Positions 51,014 through 60,173 of a stretch of DNA of 62,080 nt are shown here, in pieces. Positions within the stretch are counted from its first letter, which is position 1, and each line of letters begins with the position of its first letter. Made by a program: the position numbers and the translations under genes. The stretch lies in assembly GCF_003797825.1 (NCBI RefSeq), contig NZ_RKME01000028.1, positions 1-62,080 of the forward strand, written 5' to 3'. The notes beneath the pieces are model-generated. The model did not search any database and had not been told where the DNA came from. It saw nothing but the letters and a program-made list of their open reading frames with translations. The DNA comes from Gordonia sp. OPL2. GTDB taxonomy: Bacteria > Actinomycetota > Actinomycetes > Mycobacteriales > Mycobacteriaceae.

Positions 51014-51952
51014 CTATGCGGCTTCGGGCTCGGTGACTGCGGTGTTCTCGTAGTCGACCGGACTCATCATCCCGATCGCGCTGTGGCGACGCTGGTGATT
51101 GTAGAAGCCGTAGCACCACTCCAACACGACCGCCTGCGCCTCCATGATAGTATGGAACTCGTTGCGTGACAACACTTCCCACTCCAAAGAAGAGAAGAAT
51201 GCCTCCGCTGCGGCGTTGTCGAAACACGATCCGACCCGGCCCATCGACTGCCGGATACCCATCTTCTGGCACAGCCTGGTGAACCGTTTCGCGGTGTACG
51301 TCGACCCACGATCGGTGTGGAAAATCAGCTTCTGCGCATCGTCATCACGCCATATCGCCTGCATACCGCCCCGCGTGGCGACCCCCATCTCGATCGCCGC
51401 ACACGCCAACGCTGCATCCGGGTGACGACTGGTGGCCGCCCCCAGCAGGCGGCGACTGTAGAGGTCGATGACCGTGGCCAGATACAGCTTGCCCGCCGCG
51501 GTCGGGATCTCGGTGATGTCGCCGACCCACCGCTGATCGGGGCACTGTGCGGTGAAATCGCGACCCAACAAATCGGGGAACTTCGGGGCGGTCTTGTCCT
51601 GACGGGTCAGCCCGTTGCGCCGGCGGATCCGCCGCGCGACCAGGCCCTGACGACACATCGAATCAGCGACAGTCTTCTCGGTCACCGTCCACCCGTCAGC
51701 ACGCAGATCCGCATGCAGGCGCGGTGACCCGTGCAGGCCGCGGGCCTTGTCGAACGCCACCGCCACGGCCCGGTCGATGGTGTCCCGGCGATAGTCGCGG
51801 GTGGTGTGCAAACCCGTTGCCGCACCCGGCGATTGGGTCCGCTTATGCCATTTGTAGAACCACGCCTCGCTGACCCCGAGCAGCCGGCAGGACACCGCGT
51901 GTGGCACCCGATAGTTGGTCCTCTGGTCGGCGATAAAGCGTGCCACGCTCAC
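51014..51952 (-). CDS. IS3-family transposase OrfB (IS3-A copy 2)
   Basis: Identical in frame to the copy at 554-1492 except that LLGVSEAWFYKW keeps the family-typical Val where copy 1 has Gly. The DDE residues (VGDITEIPT, FHTDRGSTYTA, FFSSLEWEVL) are intact. It starts at the GTG overlapping the relocated orfA stop at 51949. No functional OrfAB is expected because orfA is interrupted. Confidence 0.9.
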   Translation of the reverse strand: MSVARFIADQRTNYRVPHAVSCRLLGVSEAWFYKWHKRTQSPGAATGLHTTRDYRRDTIDRAVAVAFDKARGLHGSPRLHADLRADGWTVTEKTVADSMCRQGLVARRIRRRNGLTRQDKTAPKFPDLLGRDFTAQCPDQRWVGDITEIPTAAGKLYLATVIDLYSRRLLGAATSRHPDAALACAAIEMGVATRGGMQAIWRDDDAQKLIFHTDRGSTYTAKRFTRLCQKMGIRQSMGRVGSCFDNAAAEAFFSSLEWEVLSRNEFHTIMEAQAVVLEWCYGFYNHQRRHSAIGMMSPVDYENTAVTEPEAA

Positions 51953-52014
51953 TTCGTCGCCTCCTTCACCCACAGGACCACTGATCGCTTGAGACCTCCG
52001 ATGTCGCGATCGTG

Positions 52015-53284
52015 TCAAGCAGCAACTGCGCCGGCGGGTTCGGTGGCTGCGTGCGGGAAGGCCTTGATCGGGTCGTAGAGTTGGCCGGAGGCCAGACAGT
52101 GATGCAGCTGGCCGAGCATCCGATTGAACAAGTGCCGCAGCGCGGCCGGGTGGCCGTCGCCGCGCTCACGGCGGCGTAGGTAGTGATCACGTGTCGGTGA
52201 CGGTCTCGCGGCGGCGGTGAACGCCCAGGAGTAGCCAATGCCGGCGAGCCGGTTGTTCTTCGTCCGTCGGCGGACCACCGTGCGAGACTTGCCCGATGCT
52301 CGGGTGACCGGCGCGGAGCCGGCAAATGCCTGCAACGCGCGGTCGTCGACGAAACGATCTCGGTCGTCGCCGATCTCGGCGAGCACGATGGCTCCCGAGA
52401 TATCAGCCAGCCCTGGAAAGCTGGTGATGATCTCGTAGTCCGGGTGCTGCTCGAACGCCTCGCGAAGAGCGGCGGCGAGCTGGTCGACCGAGTCGCAGAC
52501 CGCGTTGAGCACCCCGAGCATCGCCAGCGTCTCGATGCGCATCGCCTGCTCCACCACGGGTTCTTGCCGTAGCTGCGGGACGCGCAGCGCGACGAGGACA
52601 CTCTCGGCCACGCTGGCGATCCGCCGCTGCCGACCGCCGCGGCGCAGCGCCGTCTCGATCCGCGCTCGCGACAGCTTCTCTGCCTCGGCCGGGCTGGGCG
52701 CGATAGCCAGCACCGCACGCGCATCGGCGCTGGCCAGCCGGGTAGTTGACAGTCCGCGCCCAGAGCCCGATCCGGCAGAAAACGCGGCCAGAAAACCAGG
52801 GTGATACTCACACAGCCGAGCGCGCAATTCCTGTACCAGCTTTGGTGCGCCGCCACACCGCGTCCTGATAGGCGCGGGCCAGCACAGTGATCGAACGCGC
52901 CAAAGCGGTGTCTTCGGGCAGCATCCGATGCAAATGTGCGTCAGTGCGCAGAATATTTGCCAACGCCATCGCATCCACGTGATCACTCTTCTTGCCCGAG
53001 ACCGACGTCCGTTCCCGATAACGCGCCACCGCCAGCGGATTGATCGGATAGATCGGCCGGCCGGTCGCGCGCAGCACCGCGACCAGCAACCCGCGTGGAG
53101 TCTCGATCGCGATCGGGATCGGCTCGTGCACCGTGTCGCCGGCCGCGGCCAACATCGCGGTCAACTCAGCAACGCCATCGATGCTCTCGTCAATGCGCCG
53201 CTTGCCGACCAGTGCGCCTTCGTCATCGATCAGGGCGATGTCGTGATGCCCTTCGGCCCAGTCGATCCCGCAGTAGATCGCCAT
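52015..53284 (-). pseudogene. IS110 transposase, frameshifted (copy 2)
   Basis: Same DEDD (GIDWAEGHHD, AIETPRG, KSDHVDAMAL) and Transposase_20 halves as copy 1, with the same one-base shift in the AAA run near 52841-52843. Because both copies share it, the lesion predates the spread of the composite, and neither copy is likely to move itself. Confidence 0.88.
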
Positions 53285-53344
53285 CCAGTCTCCTTACGCA
53301 GTAGTGGAATCCGTTACTCCGGTCCGAGGACCGGTGACACCGCG

Positions 53345-53625
53345 CGGCGACCTAATAGCAAGGCTCGAGGGCCTGACCTCCGATAGAGCCGTTCGCGATC
53401 CCAGCAACCAGCGGGGATGTCAATGATCTCAGCAAGAGCTCGCGGCTCAGCACATCAAGGACCTCACCCCGCGGGCGGGCTCGAACCACGACCGACCCTC
53501 GCCTACCGCGGTGCCAGAGCCGGACCCGACACGCCGGGCTGCGTCGGTCTCAAGCAAAACCTCAACGGGCTACGACATCACCAGACGTCGTTCCTCGACC
53601 TGACCGGACCCGTGCTCTGACACGT
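53345..53625 (-). ncRNA. Predicted IS110 bridge RNA (copy 2)
   Basis: Same guides as copy 1, shifted by 50460 bases: target loop GTGATGTC (53581-53574) and GCTTGAG (53555-53549); donor loop ATCGGAGGTC (53384-53375) and CTATTAG (53358-53352). Guides match the ends and target of the resident copy equally well. Confidence 0.85.
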
Positions 53626-53948
53626 CCTATTAGGACATCACGCTCCATGCGCAGCTCAGCGACCTCGTCACGCAACCGTTTGAGCTCAGCAGCGTCATCA
53701 ACGGTCAGCTCGCCGCGGCCCTCCCGCTCGGCGCGCGCCCGGTTGACCCAGTTACCCAAGGTGCCCTCGTTGACCCCCAGGTCTCGAGCGACCTGGGCGA
53801 TCGGCTTACCTGTCTCCTCGACGATCCGGACCGCCCCATCACGAAACTCCCGGTCGTACTTCTTCCGCTTCTCTGGCATCGTGCTCCTCATTATCGATGC
53901 CTCTACGGTTCGGGGGGAACCTCATCTTTGTGAGGAAAGGTTGGCATC

Positions 53949-54258
53949 ATGCCGAGGAAGTACGACGAGGCGACCCGGGCCAAGGCTGTGCGGTTGGTGG
54001 TCGAGCATCGTGATGAGTATCCGAGTGAGTTCGCCGCGATCACCGCGACTGCCAAGCGGTTGAAGTTGACGCCGGAGACCTTGCGTAAATGGGTGCGTCA
54101 GAGCGAGGTCGACGCCGGTGAGAAGCCGGGGGTATCGCGGGCGGAGGCTGCGGAGGTTCGCGCGCTGAAGCGTAAGGTTGCCGAGCTGAGGACACGGTCG
54201 AAATCCTCAAGGCGGCAACGACTTTCTTCGCGCGGGAGAGCGACCCGCGACAGCTGTG
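53949..54258 (+). pseudogene. IS3-B orfA, frameshifted
   Basis: MPRKYDEATRAKAVRLVVEH, LTPETLRKWVRQSEVDAGE and EVRALKRKVAEL form a normal orfA; the frame then shifts at GAGCTGAGGACAC near 54190. The expected continuation EDTVEILKAATTFFARESD is in the -1 frame and ends at a TGA at 54257-54259, next to the orfB start. An indel of one or two bases explains it; programmed frameshifting normally happens later in orfA. Confidence 0.8.
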
Positions 54259-55218
54259 ATGTGTGCGTTCATCGCCGAGCATCGCGCTCGGTTCGGGGTC
54301 GCTCAGATCTGCCGTGTGCTCACCGAGCACGGGGCGTCGATCTCCCCGAGAACGTTTTATGCGTGGGTGGCGCGGCCACCGTCGAAACGGGCGCTGTGGG
54401 ACACCGCGGTCACCGGGATCCTGGCCGGCTACTACGAACCCGATGCCGACGGGAAACGTGCCCCGGAGTCGCTGTACGGGGCGGTGAAGATGTGGGCCCA
54501 CCTGCAGCGTGAGGGTATCCCGGTGGCTCGCTGTACGGTGGAGCGGCTGATGCGCGCCAACCGGTGGCGGGGAGTGACCCGGCGTAAGAAGGTGCGTACG
54601 ACCATCGCCGATCCGCAGGCGGTGCGCGCGCCGGACCTCGTCGAGCGCCAGTTTCAGGTGCCGGCACCGAATGTGCTGGTCGTGGCCGATTTCACCTATG
54701 TGCAGCTGGCCAACGGGTCGTTTGTGTACACCGCACTGGTCATCGATGCATTCGCTGGGCGCATCGTGGGCTGGGAGTGTTCGACCTGCAAGAGCGACCG
54801 GTTCGTCCGGACCGCGATCCGCCAGGCGGCACAGCTGCGTGACCGGGAAGGTAACCCGTTGGTGGGTAACACAATTCACCATTCGGATGCCGGTTCGCAG
54901 TACACGTCGGTGCGGTGCGGGGAGACGTTGGAGCTGTCGGGTCTGGTCCCCTCGATCGGAACGGTCGGCGACGCGTACGATAATGCGCTCGCCGAAACCA
55001 CTATCGGTCTGTTCAAAACCGAAGCGGTACGCGATGATTCACCATTCCGATGCGGTCCTCTCGAGCGCCTCGGGGACGTCGAATACCTCACCGCATCCTG
55101 GGTCGGCTGGTACAACTCCAGCAGACTCATGCACCGACTCGGACGCATCCCGCCGATCGAGGCCGAACGCAACTACTACACTCAACATGCCGCCACATCC
55201 GTGGAGGCACACCAGTAA
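54256..55218 (+). CDS. IS3-family transposase OrfB (IS3-B)
   Basis: A 320-residue OrfB with D in VADFTYVQLANG, D in HHSDAGSQYTS and E in NALAETTIGLFKTE, and the terminal WVGWYNSSRLMHRLGRIPP. It starts at the ATG overlapping the orfA end. The catalytic domain appears intact although orfA is shifted. Confidence 0.88.
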   Translation: MMCAFIAEHRARFGVAQICRVLTEHGASISPRTFYAWVARPPSKRALWDTAVTGILAGYYEPDADGKRAPESLYGAVKMWAHLQREGIPVARCTVERLMRANRWRGVTRRKKVRTTIADPQAVRAPDLVERQFQVPAPNVLVVADFTYVQLANGSFVYTALVIDAFAGRIVGWECSTCKSDRFVRTAIRQAAQLRDREGNPLVGNTIHHSDAGSQYTSVRCGETLELSGLVPSIGTVGDAYDNALAETTIGLFKTEAVRDDSPFRCGPLERLGDVEYLTASWVGWYNSSRLMHRLGRIPPIEAERNYYTQHAATSVEAHQ

Positions 55219-55248
55219 CCAGGTGTGCACCAAACCCGGGGTGATTCA

Positions 55249-55286
55249 CGGACCTCTGGATCGATCTTCTTCGGCATAACGCTCAT
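55249..55286 (-). pseudogene. Displaced 5' end of IS3-C orfA
   Basis: On the minus strand AGGAAGG is followed by ATGAGCGTTATGCCGAAG and the frame MSVMPKKIDPEV, then the CGG target duplication and the end of IS3-B. It is the missing start of the orfA that continues at 50952. Confidence 0.88.
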
Positions 55287-55331
55287 CCTTCCTAACTCAG
55301 AAGGAAACGGCATCAAACCTAGGGTGATTCA

Positions 55332-56071
55332 CGTCCTTGATTGCACACAGATAGAGCTTGCCCTCACGGGTGTGGTGTTCGGTGATACCAGTGAGCCACA
55401 ACCGATGTGGCTCCTCGGCGGTGAAGTCGCGCTGGACCAGATCATCGTGGACTGGTGGTCCCGGTCGTCGGCCGTTACGACCTCGCTTCTTGCCGAACAC
55501 CGACCACCAGGCGTTGTCGCGGCAGATCCGCCACGCGGTCCGCTCGGCCATCGACTCACCCACGGTGGCGGCTTCCCCGGCGAGGAATCGGTAGCCGAAT
55601 TCCGGGTCCTCGCGGTGGGCATCGAACAGGGCATTCGCCCGATACGCCGCGGCCAGCTTGGCATTGGTGACCGGGCTGGCCAGCCACCGGTAGTAGGGCT
55701 GGCGCGAGAGCTGAAGTACCCGACACGACACGCGACGGCAATCCCGTCGGCGGCGAGCTCTTTCACGAGCGGGTACAGCCTTTTCCCGGCAGGTTCGCCT
55801 GCGATAGATACGCCGCCGCTCGACGCAGCACCTCGTTCTCCTGCTCAAGCAGGCGGATCCGCTTACGGGCCTCGCGCAGTTCAGCGGACTCGGTCGAGGT
55901 CACGCCAGGGCTGCGGCCCCCATCAATATTCGCGCGTCGCATCCACTTGTGCAGCGTCATCGGGTGCACACCGAAGTCGTTGGCGACCTGCTCGATCGTG
56001 ACGCCTTCTCCACGATCACGAGCCACCCGGATCGCATCGTCTCGGAGCTCCTGGGGGTACGGCTTGGGCAC
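55332..56071 (-). pseudogene. IS3-family element IS3-D: orfA and truncated orfB
   Basis: OrfA from a GTG at 56071 (PKPYPQELRDDAIRVARDR, FGVHPMTLHKWMRRANIDG, KRIRLLEQENEVLRRAAAY) is intact to 55763. OrfB is shifted near 55740 and continues as CRVLQLSRQPYYRWLASPV to LYLCAIKDV, where the IS3-C end cuts it at 55332. The first catalytic Asp is replaced (WLTGITEH instead of the usual WLTDITEH). It is dead on three counts: truncation, frameshift and a missing catalytic residue. Confidence 0.82.
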
Positions 56072-56184
56072 AGCTACATCCTTCCCGACCGCCCGAAGGC
56101 AAGCCAGATCAGATGTCACCTATCCGTGCAGCAGTCCCTAGCGACAGTCCCGCGCGGATACTGGGGAACTAAACCAGGAGTGCG

Positions 56185-59100
56185 TTAAACGGTTTCGTTG
56201 TTCGGCCACCAGCTGGTTTTGCCTAGTAGTGTCGCGATGGCCGGCACGACGATGGTGCGCACTATAAAGGTGTCGAGCAGTAGTCCGATACCGATGATCA
56301 GTCCAACTTGGGTCATGATGGAGATCGAGCCAGCCATGAGGCCGAACATGCTGGCAGCGAAGATGAGGCCGGCCGAGGTGATGACCGATCCGGTGTTGGT
56401 GACGGTTCGTAGAACGCCGATTCGTATGTTGTTCTGGGATTCCTCGCGTAGGCGAGAGATGAGCAGCATGTTGTAGTCTGCGCCGACGGCGACGAGGACT
56501 ATGAAAGCCAATAGCGGTACAGGCCAGGCGATCTCGGTTTTGAGGATGTGTTGGAAGATTAGGACGCCGATGCCCAGTGCCGCGGTGTAGTTGAGGACGA
56601 CGGTTCCTAGGAGATACAGCGGTGCGATGAGTGCTCGGAGGAGAAGGATTAGGATCAGGCCGACGATGATGAGGGTTGCCAGTGCCAGGAGTTGAAAGTC
56701 GTCGGCGAGTAGGCGTTGCAGGTCGGCGTTGATGGCGGGGAATCCGGCGATTGCGATGTGGGAGTCCTCCAGGGTGGTGTTCGGTCTGGCGGCGTTTGCA
56801 ACATCGGTGATGGTGTTGGTCAGTTGTATGGCTTCGGTGCTGTAGGGGTCGAAGCTGGTTTGTATTGCGTAGCGCACGGTATGGCCGTCGGGCGAGACGA
56901 ATTGGCGAGCGACATCGACAAAGCGGCGGTCTGCGTTGGCTTGAGGTGGCAGGTAGAAGCCGGTCGCGGAGTCTGTTCCGGCGGTTTCGCGGGCGGAGGT
57001 TTGGAGTTGCGTGGCTAGGGTGGCCATCCCGGCTAGTTGCTGAAGGTTGCTGTCGATCAGCGCGGACACGCCGTCGGCGAGTTGTCGTGATCCTGCGGCG
57101 AGCTGACTCACGCCAGTTTGGAGTTGAGTGATCTTAGCGGGCAGGTCTTGGTTGTTGATGGTGCTCAGGGTGGAGTTGAGGGAGTTGACGGTTGCGGTGA
57201 GTTGGTCGGTGACCGTCGTGAGGGGTGTGTCTAGTTGTGCGAGTTGTGTTGACAGGGTGGTGATCTGGTCGAGCAGTCCACTCCCTAGTGTGGCGTTGAG
57301 GTCGCGAATCTGTGCGCGCAGGGTTGCGCACTGGGGGACTTGGGCGCACCAGGGCGCTGAGTCGAGGAGGGGTAGGATTGAGGTCACTGTTGTCAGCGCC
57401 GCGGATGTTTGGCGGGTCAGGGCGGCAAGTTGTGGGGCGTTCTGTGAGGCGCGGTCGAGTGCGGGCGCGGACGCGGCGAGCTGGCGCAGGAGTGGTTGGT
57501 ACTGCTGGATTTGTTGACCGGCGGTGCTTGCTTGGGTGAGGATACCGGCGAGTGGCGTCAGGTTGAGGCGTAGCTGGGTGTCGAGTTGGGCCAGCCCGTC
57601 GGCGAGCTGGTTGGCACCGGAGCGCAACTGCTCGAGGTCGCCTTTTCGTTGCTGGCCGTCTGCGACGGCGCCTGCCACCTGGTCCCCGATCTGACCGTTC
57701 TGCCACGACAGCTCGGCCTGTTCGAGTTTGTCGCCGGTGGGGCGGGTGACGCCGATGACGCGAGTCACCCCGGGAATTTGGGATACCCGCGAAGCCATCT
57801 GCTCGAGGTCGGCAAGTCCGCTGGCGGTGCGTAGGTCGATCGGCGCATCCACCACAAGAAACTCAGCAACCGTCACATCTGTGGGGAAATGGCGGTCAAG
57901 CAGCGCATATCCCTGGTTGCTGTCGGTCGTCGCGGGTTGGCCCTGGCGGTCGTCATAGGTGATGTGGATACCCATCGCGATCGTGCTCAGCACGATCAGC
58001 CCCACCATCGTTATAGCGAGAAGGGGGACTGGGCGGCGGACGACAAGCACCGCCACGCGATTCCAGTACTTGCGCGTGAGGTCTCGTCGGGGGTTGCCCC
58101 AACCGAAGCGGGCTGCCCACTGCAGCACCGGCGGCAGCAAGGTGACAGTGGCGAGGAACCCGATGAGGATCGCGATCGCGCAGGCCGGACCCAAGGTGGA
58201 AAAGACGCTCAGTTCGCCGAACGCCATAGCCAGGAATGCCAGTGCCACCGTCGCCGCCGAGGCCAAGATGACCCGTCCGATCGTCGCTGTAGCGTCCACA
58301 AGAGCATCCGCGGTAGGCGCGCCTTGGCGCAACCGCTCGTGATAGCGGCTGATGAAAAAGACTGAGTAGTCCACCCCGGCCCCGAGCAGAATGACCGTCA
58401 TGAATGCGACGGTGAACTGAGACACCGGCATTCCGAGCTCACCTAGTGCGGACAAGACGCCGCGGCCCACCCCAAGGCTGACACCAATCACCAGCAACGG
58501 CACCAGTGCTGTGAACAGCGATCGGTACACCACCAGCAAGATCAGGGCGATCAGCGCGACTGTGGCCAAAGTGATCACGACCAGGTCGCTCTCGGCACTC
58601 ACGATCTGATCACTGAAGGTGGCTGCGGGTCCGGTGACATGAACCGCGGTACCAGTATCTTCAAACACCCGGCGTGCGGTTTCGCGGACGGTTTCCACCG
58701 CATGAGTCGCCGCCGGACCGCCCAGGGTCCCCGAGACCCCGACGGGCAGATACCAGGCCTTGCCATCCTCACTCAACGCCTGGCGGGCAGTGATCGGATC
58801 CGACAGCAAGTCACGAACCGATTGCACATCGTCAAAATTTTCACGGAGCTGTAGGACCAACGCGTCGTATCGCTCTCGCGTGACCTCTGTAAGCCCATTC
58901 GGGTTCTCCATGGTCACGAAGACAGTGGTCTTAGCGCCCTTTTCCCCGAATGCGCCACCCATTTGATCAAGAGCTTGAAAGGACGGAACCCCTGCAGGGA
59001 TCGGATCTACCGATTGCTGCCGCACCACCGTCTCCAACTGAGGAAACAGCACCGCCAACACCACCCCGACAGCTATCCACACCCCGATGACCAGGGACTT

Positions 59101-59208
59101 GTGCGTCAAAGTGAACCGCGCGATTCGTCCCAACGTGGAGCTGTACTCGCTGCGCTCGACCAACGGCCGCCTTGCCAAGCGCTTGTCATCGGGACGATGG
59201 ACCACCAT
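56185..59208 (-). CDS. MmpL-family RND transporter (second copy)
   Basis: A 1007-residue MmpL-type RND exporter paralogous to the one at 32765-35854. Proton-relay pairs are in GAGVDYSVFFISRYHER and AVGADYNMLLISRLREE; the porter coiled coil and Cys pair (APWCAQVPQCATL) are conserved. It lies 91 bases downstream of a TetR gene on the same strand, with a perfect palindrome between them. The IS nest ends 100 bases or less beyond its stop, so its 3' neighbours may have been lost. Confidence 0.92.
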   Translation of the reverse strand: MVVHRPDDKRLARRPLVERSEYSSTLGRIARFTLTHKSLVIGVWIAVGVVLAVLFPQLETVVRQQSVDPIPAGVPSFQALDQMGGAFGEKGAKTTVFVTMENPNGLTEVTRERYDALVLQLRENFDDVQSVRDLLSDPITARQALSEDGKAWYLPVGVSGTLGGPAATHAVETVRETARRVFEDTGTAVHVTGPAATFSDQIVSAESDLVVITLATVALIALILLVVYRSLFTALVPLLVIGVSLGVGRGVLSALGELGMPVSQFTVAFMTVILLGAGVDYSVFFISRYHERLRQGAPTADALVDATATIGRVILASAATVALAFLAMAFGELSVFSTLGPACAIAILIGFLATVTLLPPVLQWAARFGWGNPRRDLTRKYWNRVAVLVVRRPVPLLAITMVGLIVLSTIAMGIHITYDDRQGQPATTDSNQGYALLDRHFPTDVTVAEFLVVDAPIDLRTASGLADLEQMASRVSQIPGVTRVIGVTRPTGDKLEQAELSWQNGQIGDQVAGAVADGQQRKGDLEQLRSGANQLADGLAQLDTQLRLNLTPLAGILTQASTAGQQIQQYQPLLRQLAASAPALDRASQNAPQLAALTRQTSAALTTVTSILPLLDSAPWCAQVPQCATLRAQIRDLNATLGSGLLDQITTLSTQLAQLDTPLTTVTDQLTATVNSLNSTLSTINNQDLPAKITQLQTGVSQLAAGSRQLADGVSALIDSNLQQLAGMATLATQLQTSARETAGTDSATGFYLPPQANADRRFVDVARQFVSPDGHTVRYAIQTSFDPYSTEAIQLTNTITDVANAARPNTTLEDSHIAIAGFPAINADLQRLLADDFQLLALATLIIVGLILILLLRALIAPLYLLGTVVLNYTAALGIGVLIFQHILKTEIAWPVPLLAFIVLVAVGADYNMLLISRLREESQNNIRIGVLRTVTNTGSVITSAGLIFAASMFGLMAGSISIMTQVGLIIGIGLLLDTFIVRTIVVPAIATLLGKTSWWPNNETV

Positions 59209-59259
59209 ACGCAGTACCTCACCAACTCATCTGGCCCACAGTGGAACCATCGGTAGCGC

Positions 59260-59280
59260 TACGCTACAAGTTGTAGCGTA
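59260..59280. promoter_or_regulatory. Perfect palindrome upstream of mmpL, probable TetR operator
   Basis: TACGCTACAA (59260-59269), a central G, and TTGTAGCGTA (59271-59280) form perfect 10-base arms. An overlapping palindrome GTAGCGCTAC (59253-59262) repeats the GTAGCG half-site. The site is 52 bases upstream of the mmpL start and 20 bases after the TetR stop, so mmpL probably has its own regulated promoter. Confidence 0.75.
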
Positions 59281-59299
59281 AAAGTGGAAGGCGGTGAGG

Positions 59300-59917
59300 C
59301 TATGTAGGCGGGCGCCGCCTGTGCGCCGCAAGAAAGTCATCGACGAGGCGCTCGAGATCAGCGACATCCATCGCGCGAATCCCGGTGAGCTTGGCGAAGA
59401 CCAGAGGGCCTGCCAGCTGAGTGATCGCCATGGTCAAGTCCGGATCGTCGAGTTCAGCGGCGGCCGCGCTACTTGTCAACACTCGATCAAAGGGTTCTCG
59501 GTACTGGTTGACTACGCGCATCCGCAACGGCCCCAATGCGTTTGGTTCTTCGCCAGGTTGCTTGGGAACCATTGCCAACCAAGCCAGTGTGGTCAACTGC
59601 AACGGAGCCTGTTCGATGAGAGCAGCCTGGCGTTGCATCAATGTGACCAGGTCATCGCGAATCGATTGCGAGGTTTCAGGGTTGTCCACCTGAGGCAACA
59701 ACCGCTCGAAGGCTGCTGCCACCAGGTCCGTGGTGCTCTCAAAATGTCGATACAGCGTGGTGCGGGCTACGCGAGATAGCCGGGTTACAGCCTCCACGGT
59801 GACCGCTTCGACCCCACCGCTGCTGAGCAGGGTCGCGGCAGCATCCAACAACCGCGCCCGCGAGCGAACCCGCCTCGGGTCCACATCATCGATATCGGCG
59901 ATCTCCACCCTTGCCAC
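59300..59917 (-). CDS. TetR family regulator upstream of the second mmpL
   Basis: From the GTG at 59917 the product is 205 residues. The HTH is RLLDAAATLLSSGGVEAVT, VEAVTRLSRVARTTLYRHFES, followed by a TetR_C domain. The frame extends to 60163 but overlaps the divergent thioesterase and has no features. It probably represses the adjoining mmpL at the 59260 palindrome, and perhaps itself and the thioesterase through the weaker TACCG-T-CGGTA at 59947-59957. Confidence 0.85.
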   Translation of the reverse strand: MARVEIADIDDVDPRRVRSRARLLDAAATLLSSGGVEAVTVEAVTRLSRVARTTLYRHFESTTDLVAAAFERLLPQVDNPETSQSIRDDLVTLMQRQAALIEQAPLQLTTLAWLAMVPKQPGEEPNALGPLRMRVVNQYREPFDRVLTSSAAAAELDDPDLTMAITQLAGPLVFAKLTGIRAMDVADLERLVDDFLAAHRRRPPT

Positions 59918-60015
59918 TTCCCGCTCCAGACCAACAGCACAAACGATACCGTCGGTAACAGAACGAAACTGCGAGTGCTCGAACACCGAACGAGGACCGC
60001 AGAGAGGACCACCCA

Positions 60016-60173
60016 ATGGGCTTCGATCAGCGGCTACCAGCGCACTCGCCATCATGTATGGGATGTGGCAGCGACAACCCCAGCGGACTCCAGCTCGAGG
60101 TATACAGGCATGACGACCACGTCTACGCTGATCTAACCTTCGACGAACGCCAATCAGGAGCACCCGGCCTAGC
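60016..60173 (+). pseudogene. PaaI-type thioesterase, cut by an IS481 element
   Basis: The frame MGFDQRLPAHSPSCMGCGS, NPSGLQLEVYRHDDHVYAD and FDERQSGAPGLA parallels residues 8-58 of the thioesterase at 48082, then stops matching at 60173 where the IS481 end TGTACCGACCCGGGACGTTA begins. The HGG active-site loop is lost. A thioesterase and an MmpL thus occurred twice in this region. Confidence 0.85.

Larger units (their letters stand above)
51994..53631 (-). mobile_element. IS110-group element (copy 2)
   Basis: Identical to 1534-3171 as far as I can see, with the same CT core, the same 347-base 5' non-coding end and the same transposase frameshift. It sits at the same site of IS3-A orfA, so it was inherited with IS3-A rather than inserted anew. 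Confidence 0.92.
51949..53879 (-). pseudogene. IS3-A orfA, split by IS110 (copy 2)
   Basis: Same structure as copy 1: the N-terminal part from 53879 to 53634, the C-terminal LKRSVVLWVKEATK at 51991-51949, and the IS110 between CT cores at 51992-51993 and 53632-53633. Confidence 0.9.
50983..53924 (-). mobile_element. IS3-A copy 2 with internal IS110, inserted in IS3-B
   Basis: A 2942-base copy of 523-3464. It is flanked by a TCT duplication (50980-50982 and 53925-53927), the 3-bp target duplication of an IS3 transposition event, and removing it rejoins the IS3-B leader CACACCTCTTTGTGAGG. The only difference from copy 1 that I see is 51873 A against 1413 C. This shows IS3-A moved with its IS110 passenger already aboard, or was later converted. 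Confidence 0.93.
50953..55248 (+). mobile_element. IS3-family element IS3-B, inserted in IS3-C orfA
   Basis: The left end TGAACGTCCCCGGGTTTGGT and the inward right end TGAATCACCCCGGGTTTGGT share CCCCGGGTTTGGTGCACACC. A CGG target duplication (50950-50952 and 55249-55251) flanks it; excision with one CGG restores the IS3-C orfA reading frame. IS3-A copy 2 is inserted 27 bases inside the left end, between the terminus and the orfA ribosome site. Confidence 0.88.
49674..55331 (-). mobile_element. IS3-family element IS3-C (outermost of the nest)
   Basis: The ends are TGAATCACCCCAAGTTTTGT at 49674 and, inward from 55331, TGAATCACCCTAGGTTTGAT. OrfB is at 49678-50670. OrfA is split: its first 12-13 codons lie at 55286-55249 and the remainder at 50952-50667, separated by IS3-B. 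Removing IS3-B and one CGG restores PEVRERALRLLQTHGGEY in frame. Flanks (CTG left, CGT right) show no target duplication; the left neighbour is istA and the right is IS3-D, so deletions have occurred. Confidence 0.88.

Noticed and set aside
523..53924. A simple composite transposon bounded by two IS3-A copies
   Set aside because: Copy 2 has its own TCT target duplication and copy 1 has none, and no common duplication flanks the pair, so the copies did not move together as outer ends.
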